NCBI GenBank assembly: GCA_030044455.1
Contig: JASHVU010000020.1
Span: 1-7,041, forward strand
Direction: 5' to 3'
DNA from: Acidobacteriaceae bacterium
GTDB taxonomy: Bacteria; Acidobacteriota; Terriglobia; Terriglobales; Acidobacteriaceae
Length of the DNA: 7,041 bases
In this document: piece by piece, positions 1 to 4,749 of the stretch
Layout: each line of letters begins with the position of its first letter
How positions within the stretch are numbered: position 1 is the stretch's first letter
Position numbers and translations under genes: made by a program
Notes under the pieces: generated by a model
Databases searched by the model: none
Told to the model about the DNA's origin: nothing
What the model saw: the letters and a program-made list of their open reading frames with translations, nothing else

Positions 1-773
1 CCCTCGTTGCGGAAGTTGCGATTGATCTCGTAAACGCGGTCGAGACCGCCGACCACCAGGCGCTTCAAATAAAGCTCGGGCGCAATGCGCAAGTAGAGGT
101 CCATGTCGAGCGCATTGTGGTGGGTGGTAAATGGCCGCGCCGCTGCGCCGCCGGCGACCTGCTGCATCATCGGCGTTTCCACTTCAAGGTAGCCGCGGCT
201 GTCAAAGAACGTCCGCAACGCGCGCAGCACCTTGGCGCGTTTGACAAACACTTCGCGGCTGTCGAGATTCGTAAACAGGTCGACGTAGCGCTGTCGGTAG
301 CGCAGCTCAACGTCGGCCAGCCCGTGATACTTCTCCGGCAGCGACAGCATGGCCTTGGCCAGAAACGTCAGCCGTTCGACGTGGACTGAAAGCTCTCCCG
401 TCCGCGTGCGGAACAGGTAGCCTGCCACGCCGATATGATCGCCGAGGTCGAGCAACTTGTAGAGAGCCCAGCCTTGCTCGCCCACGGCATCGAGCCGCAC
501 GTAGACCTGCAGCTTCTTGCCTTCCTGCAGCAAAGTCGCAAATCCGGCCTTGCCCATCAGGCGAATGGCAATGATGCGCCCGGCCAGGGCGACAGTGGTG
601 CGATTAGCCTCGAGCTCTTCGCTGGTCGCCGCGTCCCACCTCTCGCGCACCTGGGGAATGGTGTGCGTGAAAGGGAACTGGTTGGGGTAGGCGGCCTGCC
701 CCAGCTTCTCAATTTCTTCAAGTTTTGCCTTGCGCAGGTTGAATAATTCCTGCTCAAATTCCGATTCGAACAC
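1..773 (-). CDS. lysS: lysyl-tRNA synthetase, class II (N-terminal part, runs off left edge)
   Basis: Charges tRNA-Lys with lysine in the cytoplasm using ATP. The 257 complete codons seen are about half of the usual ~500 residues; the rest lies beyond position 1. A short helical N-terminus (about 1-55) is followed by an OB-fold tRNA anticodon-binding domain (about 58-140), then the family signature [19 protein letters not shown] (148-166). Class II motif 1 follows around residues 186-203 ([17 protein letters not shown]). The catalytic domain entry [19 protein letters not shown] is next, and motif 2 begins at residues 252-257 (RNFRNE) right at the edge. Motif 3 is not in the window. The start is GTG at 773-771, chosen because AAAGGA (785-780) sits 6 nt upstream and the protein begins in the normal place for LysRS. 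It is divergent from the atp genes. The family assignment is close to certain; only the exact start is open. Confidence 0.96.
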   Translation of the reverse strand, partial: MFESEFEQELFNLRKAKLEEIEKLGQAAYPNQFPFTHTIPQVRERWDAATSEELEANRTTVALAGRIIAIRLMGKAGFATLLQEGKKLQVYVRLDAVGEQGWALYKLLDLGDHIGVAGYLFRTRTGELSVHVERLTFLAKAMLSLPEKYHGLADVELRYRQRYVDLFTNLDSREVFVKRAKVLRALRTFFDSRGYLEVETPMMQQVAGGAAARPFTTHHNALDMDLYLRIAPELYLKRLVVGGLDRVYEINRNFRNE

Positions 774-779
774 GCTTGA

Positions 780-785
780 TCCTTT
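780..785 (-). promoter_or_regulatory. ribosome binding site deciding the lysS GTG start
   Basis: AAAGGA on the minus strand lies 6 nt before GTG at 773. No ATG lies nearby in the same frame, so this site supports the GTG as the lysS start. Confidence 0.6.
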
Positions 786-815
786 AGCAGAACTTGGATG
801 GATGGTCCAACGGCC

Positions 816-821
816 AGTATA
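816..821 (-). promoter_or_regulatory. possible -10 element for lysS
   Basis: TATACT on the minus strand (821 to 816) differs from TATAAT at one base and lies about 43 nt before the lysS start. No good TTGACA-like -35 lies 16-18 nt upstream of it. The call rests on one hexamer and is weak. Confidence 0.25.
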
Positions 822-890
822 TCGCTGTGCAGGATTCTGACCGCGTGAGGAAGCGTGTTGATTCGACTTCGTGAGGGCGCGCGGATCGTC

Positions 891-896
891 GATAAT
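891..896 (+). promoter_or_regulatory. possible -10 element for the atp genes
   Basis: GATAAT is one base from the TATAAT consensus. The hexamer at the 17-nt spacing (868-873, TTCGTG) is a poor -35; a TTGATT at 858-863 is too far away. If used, transcription would begin around 902-904, almost at the atpZ ATG at 905, giving a leaderless or nearly leaderless message. Confidence 0.25.
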
Positions 897-904
897 CACA
901 AGGG

Positions 905-1204
905 ATGCCTTACCATCGTCCCATTCCGGACTCGAACCCGCGCAAAAAAGGCTCCGCGCTGGTTGACTCGATGGTCCAGGCCGAGAAGATGATCCAGATT
1001 GCGCTGCTGCTGCCTTGCGCGGCATTCATCGGCTGGCTGGGCGGTGCCTGGCTCGACCACGTGTTTCACCAGACGTGGATCACGACCGCAGGGGTCGTAT
1101 TCGGCATCCTGGCGGGGCTGGTCGGGGCGGTCCGGCTCACGATTGCGATGGCGGGCGGGCAAATTACCCCAAAGAACGGCGCCAAGGGCGATGACAACCA
1201 ATGA
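905..1204 (+). CDS. atpZ: AtpZ/AtpI-family small membrane protein of the ATP synthase operon
   Basis: A 99-residue protein with a basic N-terminus (NPRKKG, 11-16) and two membrane segments: about 30-49, holding the family-like stretch [12 protein letters not shown], and about 59-80 with glycines spaced [13 protein letters not shown] charged cytoplasmic tail follows. Size, two-helix hairpin and position at the head of an atp cluster fit the AtpZ family. These proteins are not part of the enzyme's core; they are linked to F0 assembly and to Mg2+/Ca2+ uptake (family knowledge). ATG 905 is the first possible start after an in-frame stop at 893-895, but the only SD-like bases (AAGGG) touch the ATG. 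A second ATG at 971 (residue 23) has no SD either. The stop overlaps the next start as ATGA, so translation is probably coupled to atpI. Confidence 0.8.
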   Translation: MPYHRPIPDSNPRKKGSALVDSMVQAEKMIQIALLLPCAAFIGWLGGAWLDHVFHQTWITTAGVVFGILAGLVGAVRLTIAMAGGQITPKNGAKGDDNQ

Positions 1205-1614
1205 CGAAAGAAACGCAACGGACTGCCCAGGGCGCAATGCCAGACCCTGATGCGATGCTGAAGCGCGCCTTCAGAAACATCGTAGTTTTTGGTGTGGCCG
1301 CTTGCGTGGTGCTGTGGAAGGCATCGGGCTGGAGAGACGCTGCCATGCTTGCGGCCGGTACGGCGATTTCGGCCGCCAGTACGTACGAGTGGAGGCGGTT
1401 GGTGCGGTTTATCAACGCAAAGCTGGACAACCACGAGGCGCCCAGGGGAACGGCGATCGCGGTCCTCTTCTTTGTCCTCCGGCTGATCGTCTTCGGGGGG
1501 GTCATTTATGTTAGCCTGAAGTATATTCAGGGCTCGGCAATCGCTCTTCTTTGCGGCCTTGGCCTCGCGCTTTTGGCCATGGTCTGGGAAGGAATTCGCC
1601 TGATCCGGGGTTGA
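1201..1614 (+). CDS. atpI: ATP synthase protein I (AtpI-like), four membrane helices
   Basis: A 137-residue integral membrane protein. Hydrophobic segments lie at about 26-40, 46-60, 83-105 and 111-131, with a basic loop between the second and third (EWRRLVRF, then INAKLDNHEAPRG). Four helices, length near 130 and position before atpB match AtpI. AtpI helps assemble the c-ring in several bacteria and is usually non-essential (established for the family, not shown here). The sequence is weakly conserved as in all AtpI proteins, so the name rests partly on position. Its ATG overlaps the atpZ stop by 4 bp (ATGA); the nearest SD-like AAGGG lies about 12 nt upstream, which suggests re-initiation by ribosomes finishing atpZ. 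A 72-nt gap separates it from atpB. Confidence 0.82.
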   Translation: MTKETQRTAQGAMPDPDAMLKRAFRNIVVFGVAACVVLWKASGWRDAAMLAAGTAISAASTYEWRRLVRFINAKLDNHEAPRGTAIAVLFFVLRLIVFGGVIYVSLKYIQGSAIALLCGLGLALLAMVWEGIRLIRG

Positions 1615-1673
1615 AATACCCAAGCCGGCGGCGACGATTCGGGCCCATGAACGAAGAGATCAAGATACGAAAA

Positions 1674-1683
1674 GAATCGATTC
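1674..1683. repeat. 10-bp perfect palindrome in front of atpB
   Basis: GAATCGATTC occupies the place where the atpB ribosome binding site should be, ending 3 nt before the ATG. It may be chance; it could be a protein site or a small RNA hairpin that makes atpB translation weak or coupled. Confidence 0.3.
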
Positions 1684-1686
1684 GAG

Positions 1687-2421
1687 ATGTTCATTCAACG
1701 CCTGATTACTCATTATGTGAATCTGATCTTTGGCGGCGCTGCCCTCTGGCTGATGCACCTGGTGGGCTTTCATCCGGCCGATGTGTCCGCGCCCATCAAT
1801 GGCACTTTTTCGTTGGAGCTTCTGGTTGCGGTCGCCCTCATTTGCTTTTTCATTGCTGTCAGGCTGACGCTTTCCGTCGAGAAGCCCAGGGCGGCCCAGC
1901 AGATTGCCGAAATCATCCACGAGTTTACCGGCGGCCAGGCCGAACAGGTGATCGGACATGGCTACCAGCGATTCCAGAGCTTCATTACGTGTGTCCTGCT
2001 TTTTGTCGTGCTCAATAATCTGCTTGGCCTGATACCCGGCGTAGTGACGCCGACGAGTATGCCGGCTGTCCCGTTCGGTATCGCGGTGCTGGCGTTCCTT
2101 TACTACAACTACCACGGCGTTCGAGCGAACGGCCCGCTCGGCTACCTCAAGCAGTTTGCAGGGCCAGTATGGTGGATGTCGTGGCTGCTGTTCCCGGTGG
2201 AGATTATTTCGCACCTGGCGCGCATGATGTCGCTTACCATCCGACTTTACGCCAACATGCTGGCCAGCGATCTATTGATTTCGATCTCGTTTTCGATGAT
2301 GCCGCTGTTGGCCCCGCTCCCATTTCTTGGCCTGCACGCCTTCGTCTCTTTGGTTCAGGCTTATGTTTTCACGCTGTTGTCGATGATCTACATCGGCATG
2401 GCAGTTGCGCACGACCACTAA
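1687..2421 (+). CDS. atpB: F0F1 ATP synthase subunit a
   Basis: The membrane stator subunit that forms the two half-channels for the coupling ion beside the c-ring. It has 244 residues, normal for a bacterial subunit a, and is strongly hydrophobic with five or six helices. The essential arginine is R186 in SLTIRLYANMLASDLL (E. coli R210). D195 stands nine residues on, where E. coli has E219. H217 and Q224 in HAFVSLVQAYVFTLL align with E. coli H245 and Q252 at identical spacing. An earlier conserved stretch, LNNLLGLIPG, is at 109-118. The gene should therefore be functional. ATG 1687 is the only sensible start (in-frame stop at 1648-1650, no other start codon between). It has almost no SD: only GAG directly before the ATG. 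The atpE gene follows after an unusually long 252-nt spacer. Confidence 0.97.
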   Translation: MFIQRLITHYVNLIFGGAALWLMHLVGFHPADVSAPINGTFSLELLVAVALICFFIAVRLTLSVEKPRAAQQIAEIIHEFTGGQAEQVIGHGYQRFQSFITCVLLFVVLNNLLGLIPGVVTPTSMPAVPFGIAVLAFLYYNYHGVRANGPLGYLKQFAGPVWWMSWLLFPVEIISHLARMMSLTIRLYANMLASDLLISISFSMMPLLAPLPFLGLHAFVSLVQAYVFTLLSMIYIGMAVAHDH

Positions 2422-2431
2422 GAGCATCTCC

Positions 2432-2536
2432 CGGCTGTTAGCTTTCAGCTATCAGCCTCGAGGTGCGAGTGCCCATGATCGTTGGTCAGGGCCGAGTCAG
2501 TCAGTCGGCCAACAAAAAGCTGAAAGCTGACGGCTG
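2432..2536. repeat. long imperfect inverted repeat in the atpB-atpE spacer
   Basis: The arms at 2432-2450 and 2518-2536 can form 19 consecutive pairs as RNA (16 Watson-Crick and 3 G-U), including an unbroken 11-bp core (AGCTTTCAGCT at 2440-2450 with 2518-2528). The 67-nt loop holds an inner hairpin, GGCCG (2490-2494) with CGGCC (2506-2510), around an AGTC-repeated loop. The whole would fold into a large stem-loop between the subunit a and subunit c genes. It has no open reading frame and no T-run, so it is not a plain terminator. A REP- or MITE-like non-coding element is possible. Confidence 0.7.
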
Positions 2537-2552
2537 AGAGCTGACTGCTGAA
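2518..2552 (+). repeat. five degenerate 7-bp tandem repeats (consensus AGCTGAV)
   Basis: Units read AGCTGAA, AGCTGAC, GGCTGAG, AGCTGAC, TGCTGAA without gaps. The left arm of the inverted repeat (2434-2454), read on the minus strand, shows the same 7-bp rhythm (GGCTGAT, AGCTGAA, AGCTAAC). The element is thus built from heptamers in both orientations. This explains how the long stem arose. Confidence 0.65.
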
Positions 2553-2561
2553 AAGATTCCG

Positions 2562-2583
2562 CCGGAGAGCGCTTCCGCTCCGG
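2562..2583 (+). other. GC-rich hairpin in the atpE leader
   Basis: The outer arms CCGGAG and CTCCGG and an inner CG/CG step (with a 2-nt AG bulge) enclose a CTTC tetraloop. No T-run follows, so this is unlikely to be a terminator. It could stabilise or act as a processing boundary for the atpE part of the message. Confidence 0.45.
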
Positions 2584-2622
2584 GTAAATCGGATGGGTTG
2601 CGAGTGTGAGGAGGTCAGCACG

Positions 2623-2658
2623 GTGAACCTCAACCACCCACTGGCAGCTAATACTTAG
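2623..2658 (+). CDS. possible 11-codon leader ORF upstream of atpE
   Basis: GTG at 2623 followed by ten codons and TAG reads (M)NLNHPLAANT. GGAGG at 2610-2614 lies 8 nt before the GTG, one of the best SD sequences in the window. The stop ends 15 nt before the atpE ATG and just upstream of the atpE SD (GGAG at 2666-2669). Ribosomes translating it would arrive at the atpE start, which could raise or couple translation of subunit c, the subunit needed in most copies. Pairing of GAGGT (2611-2615) with ACCTC (2627-2631) could partly hide its own start. The peptide has no recognisable homology and the ORF is too short to be judged by sequence alone. It could be chance. Confidence 0.35.
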   Translation: MNLNHPLAANT

Positions 2659-2673
2659 GGAAGCTGGAGAACT

Positions 2674-2973
2674 ATGCGGAAACTTCAATATGTGCTTATG
2701 GCCCTGGCGGCGCTGTGCTTTGCCGTTCCGGCATTTGCTGACGGCGGCTCGCCGGTAATGAACATGGCTCCCATCGGCGTCGGGCTGGGCATGGGATTGG
2801 CGGCCGGCCTGTGCGGTCTCGGCCAGGGACGTGCCGTTGGCTCGACCACCGAGGCATTGGCGCGCAACCCGGGAACCCGCCCTGCACTGATGACATTCAT
2901 GATCATCGGTCTGGCGTTCATTGAGTCACTTACGCTGTTCACCTTCGCTATGGTCTACTTAAAGATTCAGTAG
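2674..2973 (+). CDS. atpE: F0F1 ATP synthase subunit c with N-terminal signal peptide
   Basis: The rotor-ring subunit that carries the coupling ion. The 99 residues comprise a likely Sec signal (MRKLQYVLMALAALCFAVPA, then FA|DG; predicted cut after residue 22), a glycine-rich helix 1 (about 33-57), the polar loop ARNPG (63-67) that contacts F1, and helix 2 with the ion-binding carboxylate E84 in GLAFIESLTLF. Q51 in helix 1 and S85 beside E84 sit at the spacing of ion ligands Q32, E65 and S66 of the Ilyobacter sodium-type ring, but L86 replaces the threonine there. Similar FIES/MIES segments also occur in proton enzymes, so the ion is undecided. After E84 only 15 residues remain; many c subunits have about 20. 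ATG 2674 has GGAG 4 nt upstream. The other F0F1 genes do not follow. Confidence 0.96.
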   Translation: MRKLQYVLMALAALCFAVPAFADGGSPVMNMAPIGVGLGMGLAAGLCGLGQGRAVGSTTEALARNPGTRPALMTFMIIGLAFIESLTLFTFAMVYLKIQ

Positions 2974-2993
2974 ACGGCGAATAGGACCAGACC

Positions 2994-3028
2994 AAGAGCG
3001 GCCGTATCTCAAGGATGCCGCCGCTCTT
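2994..3028. terminator. hairpin between convergent atpE and the next gene, possible terminator
   Basis: AAGAGCGGC (2994-3002) and GCCGCTCTT (3020-3028) form a perfect 9-bp stem with a 17-nt loop, 21 nt after the atpE stop. There is no T-run on either side, so it does not meet the full definition of an intrinsic terminator. Its position between two convergent genes suggests a transcript 3' end or stability hairpin. Confidence 0.4.
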
Positions 3029-3082
3029 CTGCCTGGAGAAGCCGCAAAAAGTCCCCGAAAAGGTCGCATTTGAAGAGTGTCC

Positions 3083-3967
3083 CTACTTCGAAGTGCTTAG
3101 CAGCATTTGGATCGCCTGCTGGTAGCCCATCCCTGGCGGGACTGGCGTGAATCCGGTTTCGTCTTCGGTGGTGTCGAAGATGCGGGTTTTGAAGACCACT
3201 CGGCCGCTCATTTCCATCTGGAAGTGGACGGTGCGCCATTGATTGCCGCCCACGTCGGCTTGGTCGATCGTGATCCAGCCACCCTTTTTCAGCCGCCCCA
3301 GAATGCCCCAGCCGAAATCCACATCCTGGTCAAGATGGCCGTCGAGGCGCGTCACGCGCCCTTTTGCGGCGTCGATTAAGATCTGGCCACTCATCTGGCT
3401 GAGAGCCATCGTTTCGAGGTCGGGCGCTGAGAAATCGGGGTTCGGCTTGAAGGTGAATTCCTGAAGCATGCCCGACGGTGAGTCAGCCGGTCCAGCGTAT
3501 TGGTAGGTAAATGCATAGGGCAGCGCGCGGAGCACTTTGAGCGCACGCGCCGTGTCGGCATCCTCAGCTTGTTTGCGATGATGCTGCAGGCCCGGGTTAC
3601 GGGAGAGCGCATCGAGTCGTGCTTCTTCCTGCTGCTCGGCTGCGGGGGAAAGAACTTTATCGAAGGCCGCGGTCAGGCGGGCCACTTCTCCATCTTTGGT
3701 TTCGACAATTTGCTTGGTAGTGGTCAAGCGCGGGCTGACTTTATGCAGTGTGTAGCGCATGGGATGTGAAGAGTCCTGCGCGGCACGCAATTCATTGGCC
3801 AGCGCGCGATTGACAAGGGACTGAGCCTCTGCGGTCGAAAGGGAGCCAGCCGCAGGCTGCGCTCCCGCGACGGTAACGCCAGCCAGCAAACAGGAAAGCG
3901 GAATAAGCCTGAGGACAGATCCACGGGCAGCAGCTTCAGCAGCTGTTCGGTTTTGAGTCTGTCCCAT
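3083..3967 (-). CDS. secreted protein of unknown function
   Basis: I do not recognise a named family. The ATG start gives 294 residues. A basic N-terminus and the hydrophobic stretch SVLRLIPLSCLLAGVTVAGA (about 17-36) look like a Sec signal with a cut after AGA; the cysteine is not in a good lipobox. The mature part begins with a helical, alanine- and glutamate-rich region (about 45-140, with TKQIVETKDGEVARLTAAFDKVL). A likely beta-rich C-terminal domain follows (about 145-294) with FTYQYAGPADSP, GQILIDAAKGRVTRLDGHLD and WRTVHFQMEMSGRVVFKTR. Alternating strands of this sort recall lipoprotein-carrier-like (LolA/LolB-type) half-barrels, but this is only a fold guess. An in-frame TTG at 3982 (299 residues) has a better-spaced AGGGGG; the ATG at 3967 has AGGGA only about 2 nt away. 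It is convergent with atpE and divergent from the bactofilin. Confidence 0.75.
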   Translation of the reverse strand: MGQTQNRTAAEAAARGSVLRLIPLSCLLAGVTVAGAQPAAGSLSTAEAQSLVNRALANELRAAQDSSHPMRYTLHKVSPRLTTTKQIVETKDGEVARLTAAFDKVLSPAAEQQEEARLDALSRNPGLQHHRKQAEDADTARALKVLRALPYAFTYQYAGPADSPSGMLQEFTFKPNPDFSAPDLETMALSQMSGQILIDAAKGRVTRLDGHLDQDVDFGWGILGRLKKGGWITIDQADVGGNQWRTVHFQMEMSGRVVFKTRIFDTTEDETGFTPVPPGMGYQQAIQMLLSTSK

Positions 3968-4031
3968 TTCCCTATTAGACAATCAAGCCCCCTGATCGGA
4001 TGCACTGGTTCGCGCATGACGAGCGGGTAGC

Positions 4032-4040
4032 TGCTATAGT
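4032..4040 (+). promoter_or_regulatory. possible extended -10 promoter for the bactofilin gene
   Basis: TGC-TATAGT is an extended -10 pattern (TGn plus a TATAAT-like hexamer) about 150 nt before the bactofilin ATG. No convincing -35 is present at 17 nt, which extended -10 promoters can tolerate. The long leader it implies (about 140 nt) holds no recognisable motif. Confidence 0.3.
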
Positions 4041-4188
4041 TCGGGCAGGGCCAACAATCGCGACGGATGGCAGCGGTGGCAGAAAATCTTCAGCCGCACC
4101 TGCGGGCCAGGCGGCCGGCTGATTCAGTCCGGACCGCCTCCGAGAATCCCGGAAGCGACAATTCCGTGGCCAGGAGAAGGGAAATATC

Positions 4189-4572
4189 ATGCCAGTGGAG
4201 AGTACTCCCGCACGCATCGGCAAGAGCGTGATTATTTGCGGCGAAGTGAAGGGCAGCGAGGATCTGATTGTAGACGGGCGCGTGGAAGGGACCGTGAACC
4301 TGGCCGAAAGCCGGCTGACCATTGGCCCCAGCGCCAACGTGGCAGCGGACCTGAGCGCCAAGGATGTGCTGATTCTGGGACATGTCCAGGGAAACGTAGT
4401 GGCCAGCGGCCGCGTTGAATTGCGCGCGGGATGCTCGATGGAGGGCGATATTCGCGCCCTGCGCCTGGCGGTTGAAGACAATGCCGTCTTCCGCGGCAAA
4501 GTGGATTTGACCCAGGGCGCGGGCAAACAGCACGAAGGCGCTAATGCGTCCCAGTCCGGCAGCAACTCTTAA
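4189..4572 (+). CDS. bactofilin (polymer-forming cytoskeletal protein)
   Basis: Bactofilins assemble without nucleotides into filaments, often at the membrane, and act in cell shape, polarity or anchoring of wall enzymes. This one has 127 residues. The core (about 9-112) is the family's right-handed beta-helix, made of repeated turns with hydrophobic residues and glycines: IGKSVIICGEVKGSEDLIVD, then GRVEGTVNL, LTIGPSANVAADLSAKDVLI, LGHVQGNVVASGRVELRAGC and GDIRALRLAVEDNAVFRGKVDL. The opening and the G(x)VxG turns are typical. The short polar tail (GAGKQHEGANASQSGSNS) is probably disordered. No membrane helix is seen. The start has GGAG/AAGGGA 6-12 nt upstream. The gene after it is in the same direction, 177 nt away; I cannot tell which bactofilin subgroup this is. 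Confidence 0.93.
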   Translation: MPVESTPARIGKSVIICGEVKGSEDLIVDGRVEGTVNLAESRLTIGPSANVAADLSAKDVLILGHVQGNVVASGRVELRAGCSMEGDIRALRLAVEDNAVFRGKVDLTQGAGKQHEGANASQSGSNS

Positions 4573-4621
4573 GCAGGAGTGCTGCGTGCGGGCGCCGCTC
4601 GAGCGAAGCCAGAGTAATGGC

Positions 4622-4655
4622 GCCATGGCTCACATCTTCGATGATGGCTTTTTCT
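4622..4655 (+). terminator. possible intrinsic terminator after the bactofilin gene
   Basis: GCCAT (4622-4626) plus CATC (4633-4636) can pair with the continuous GATGATGGC (4640-4648), with a 6-nt bulge on the 5' side and a TTC loop. TTTTTCTT (4649-4656) follows at once. The bulge weakens the stem. The T-run is at the right place, 50 nt after the bactofilin stop. Confidence 0.35.
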
Positions 4656-4669
4656 TAAGGAAAAAGCCA
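4645..4669. other. strong AT-cored hairpin overlapping the terminator T-run
   Basis: TGGCTTTTTC (4645-4654) pairs perfectly with GGAAAAAGCCA... arm bases 4660-4669, plus one T-G pair, around a 3-nt loop. It uses the same ATGGC and T-run as the possible terminator, so both cannot form together. No T-run follows this hairpin itself. Confidence 0.6.
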
Positions 4670-4687
4670 CATGACGGACTTGCTTTC

Positions 4688-4731
4688 GGGGTACAGCTAC
4701 TCTGGTTTCAATGCTGTGGCTCGCGTACCCC
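4688..4731 (+). other. stem-loop directly upstream of the TTG-started gene
   Basis: GGGGTAC (4688-4694) pairs with GTACCCC (4725-4731). The stem then continues as AGCTAC (4695-4700) with GTGGCT (4716-4721), including one G-U pair, after a 3-nt CGC bulge. The loop is 15 nt. The 13-pair structure ends 4 nt before the likely SD (GAGAGGG, 4736-4742). It matches no riboswitch class I can name; a leader regulatory structure is possible. Confidence 0.5.
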
Positions 4732-4749
4732 ATTCGAGAGGGTTAAAGG

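Noticed and set aside
769..859. 9-bp inverted repeat AACACGCTT (769-777) and AAGCGTGTT (851-859) around the lysS 5' region.
   Set aside because: A few 9-bp matches at such distance are expected by chance in 7 kb, one arm lies in the lysS coding start, and pairing does not extend.
922..950. On the minus strand, GGGTTCGAGTCC resembles a tRNA T-loop, hinting at a tRNA fragment or attachment site.
   Set aside because: The flanking bases do not form the 5-bp T stem (only three of five pair), no acceptor or anticodon arms are present, and the stretch lies inside the atpZ reading frame.
1066..1623. Long minus-strand open frames opposite atpZ/atpI (also opposite atpB at 1660-2214 and the bactofilin at 4090-4626, and at 5152-5811 across the end of the methyltransferase-like gene and the end of the radical SAM gene).
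   Set aside because: They are rich in R, P and S as expected from GC-rich antisense frames and show no family motifs, while the genes they cover are well supported.
1647..2018. Open frame beginning ATG 1647 that overlaps atpB in another frame.
   Set aside because: It has no SD, its protein has no family features, and most of it is the shadow of the highly conserved atpB frame.
4067..4230. Short open frame from ATG 4067 running into the bactofilin gene out of frame.
   Set aside because: About 54 codons with no SD and no recognisable protein features.
4573..4600. AGGAGTGCTGC after the bactofilin stop recalls the 5' part of an SAH riboswitch, attractive because a methyltransferase-like gene follows.
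   Set aside because: The second and third conserved blocks and the pseudoknot pairing are not found downstream, and the match is short.
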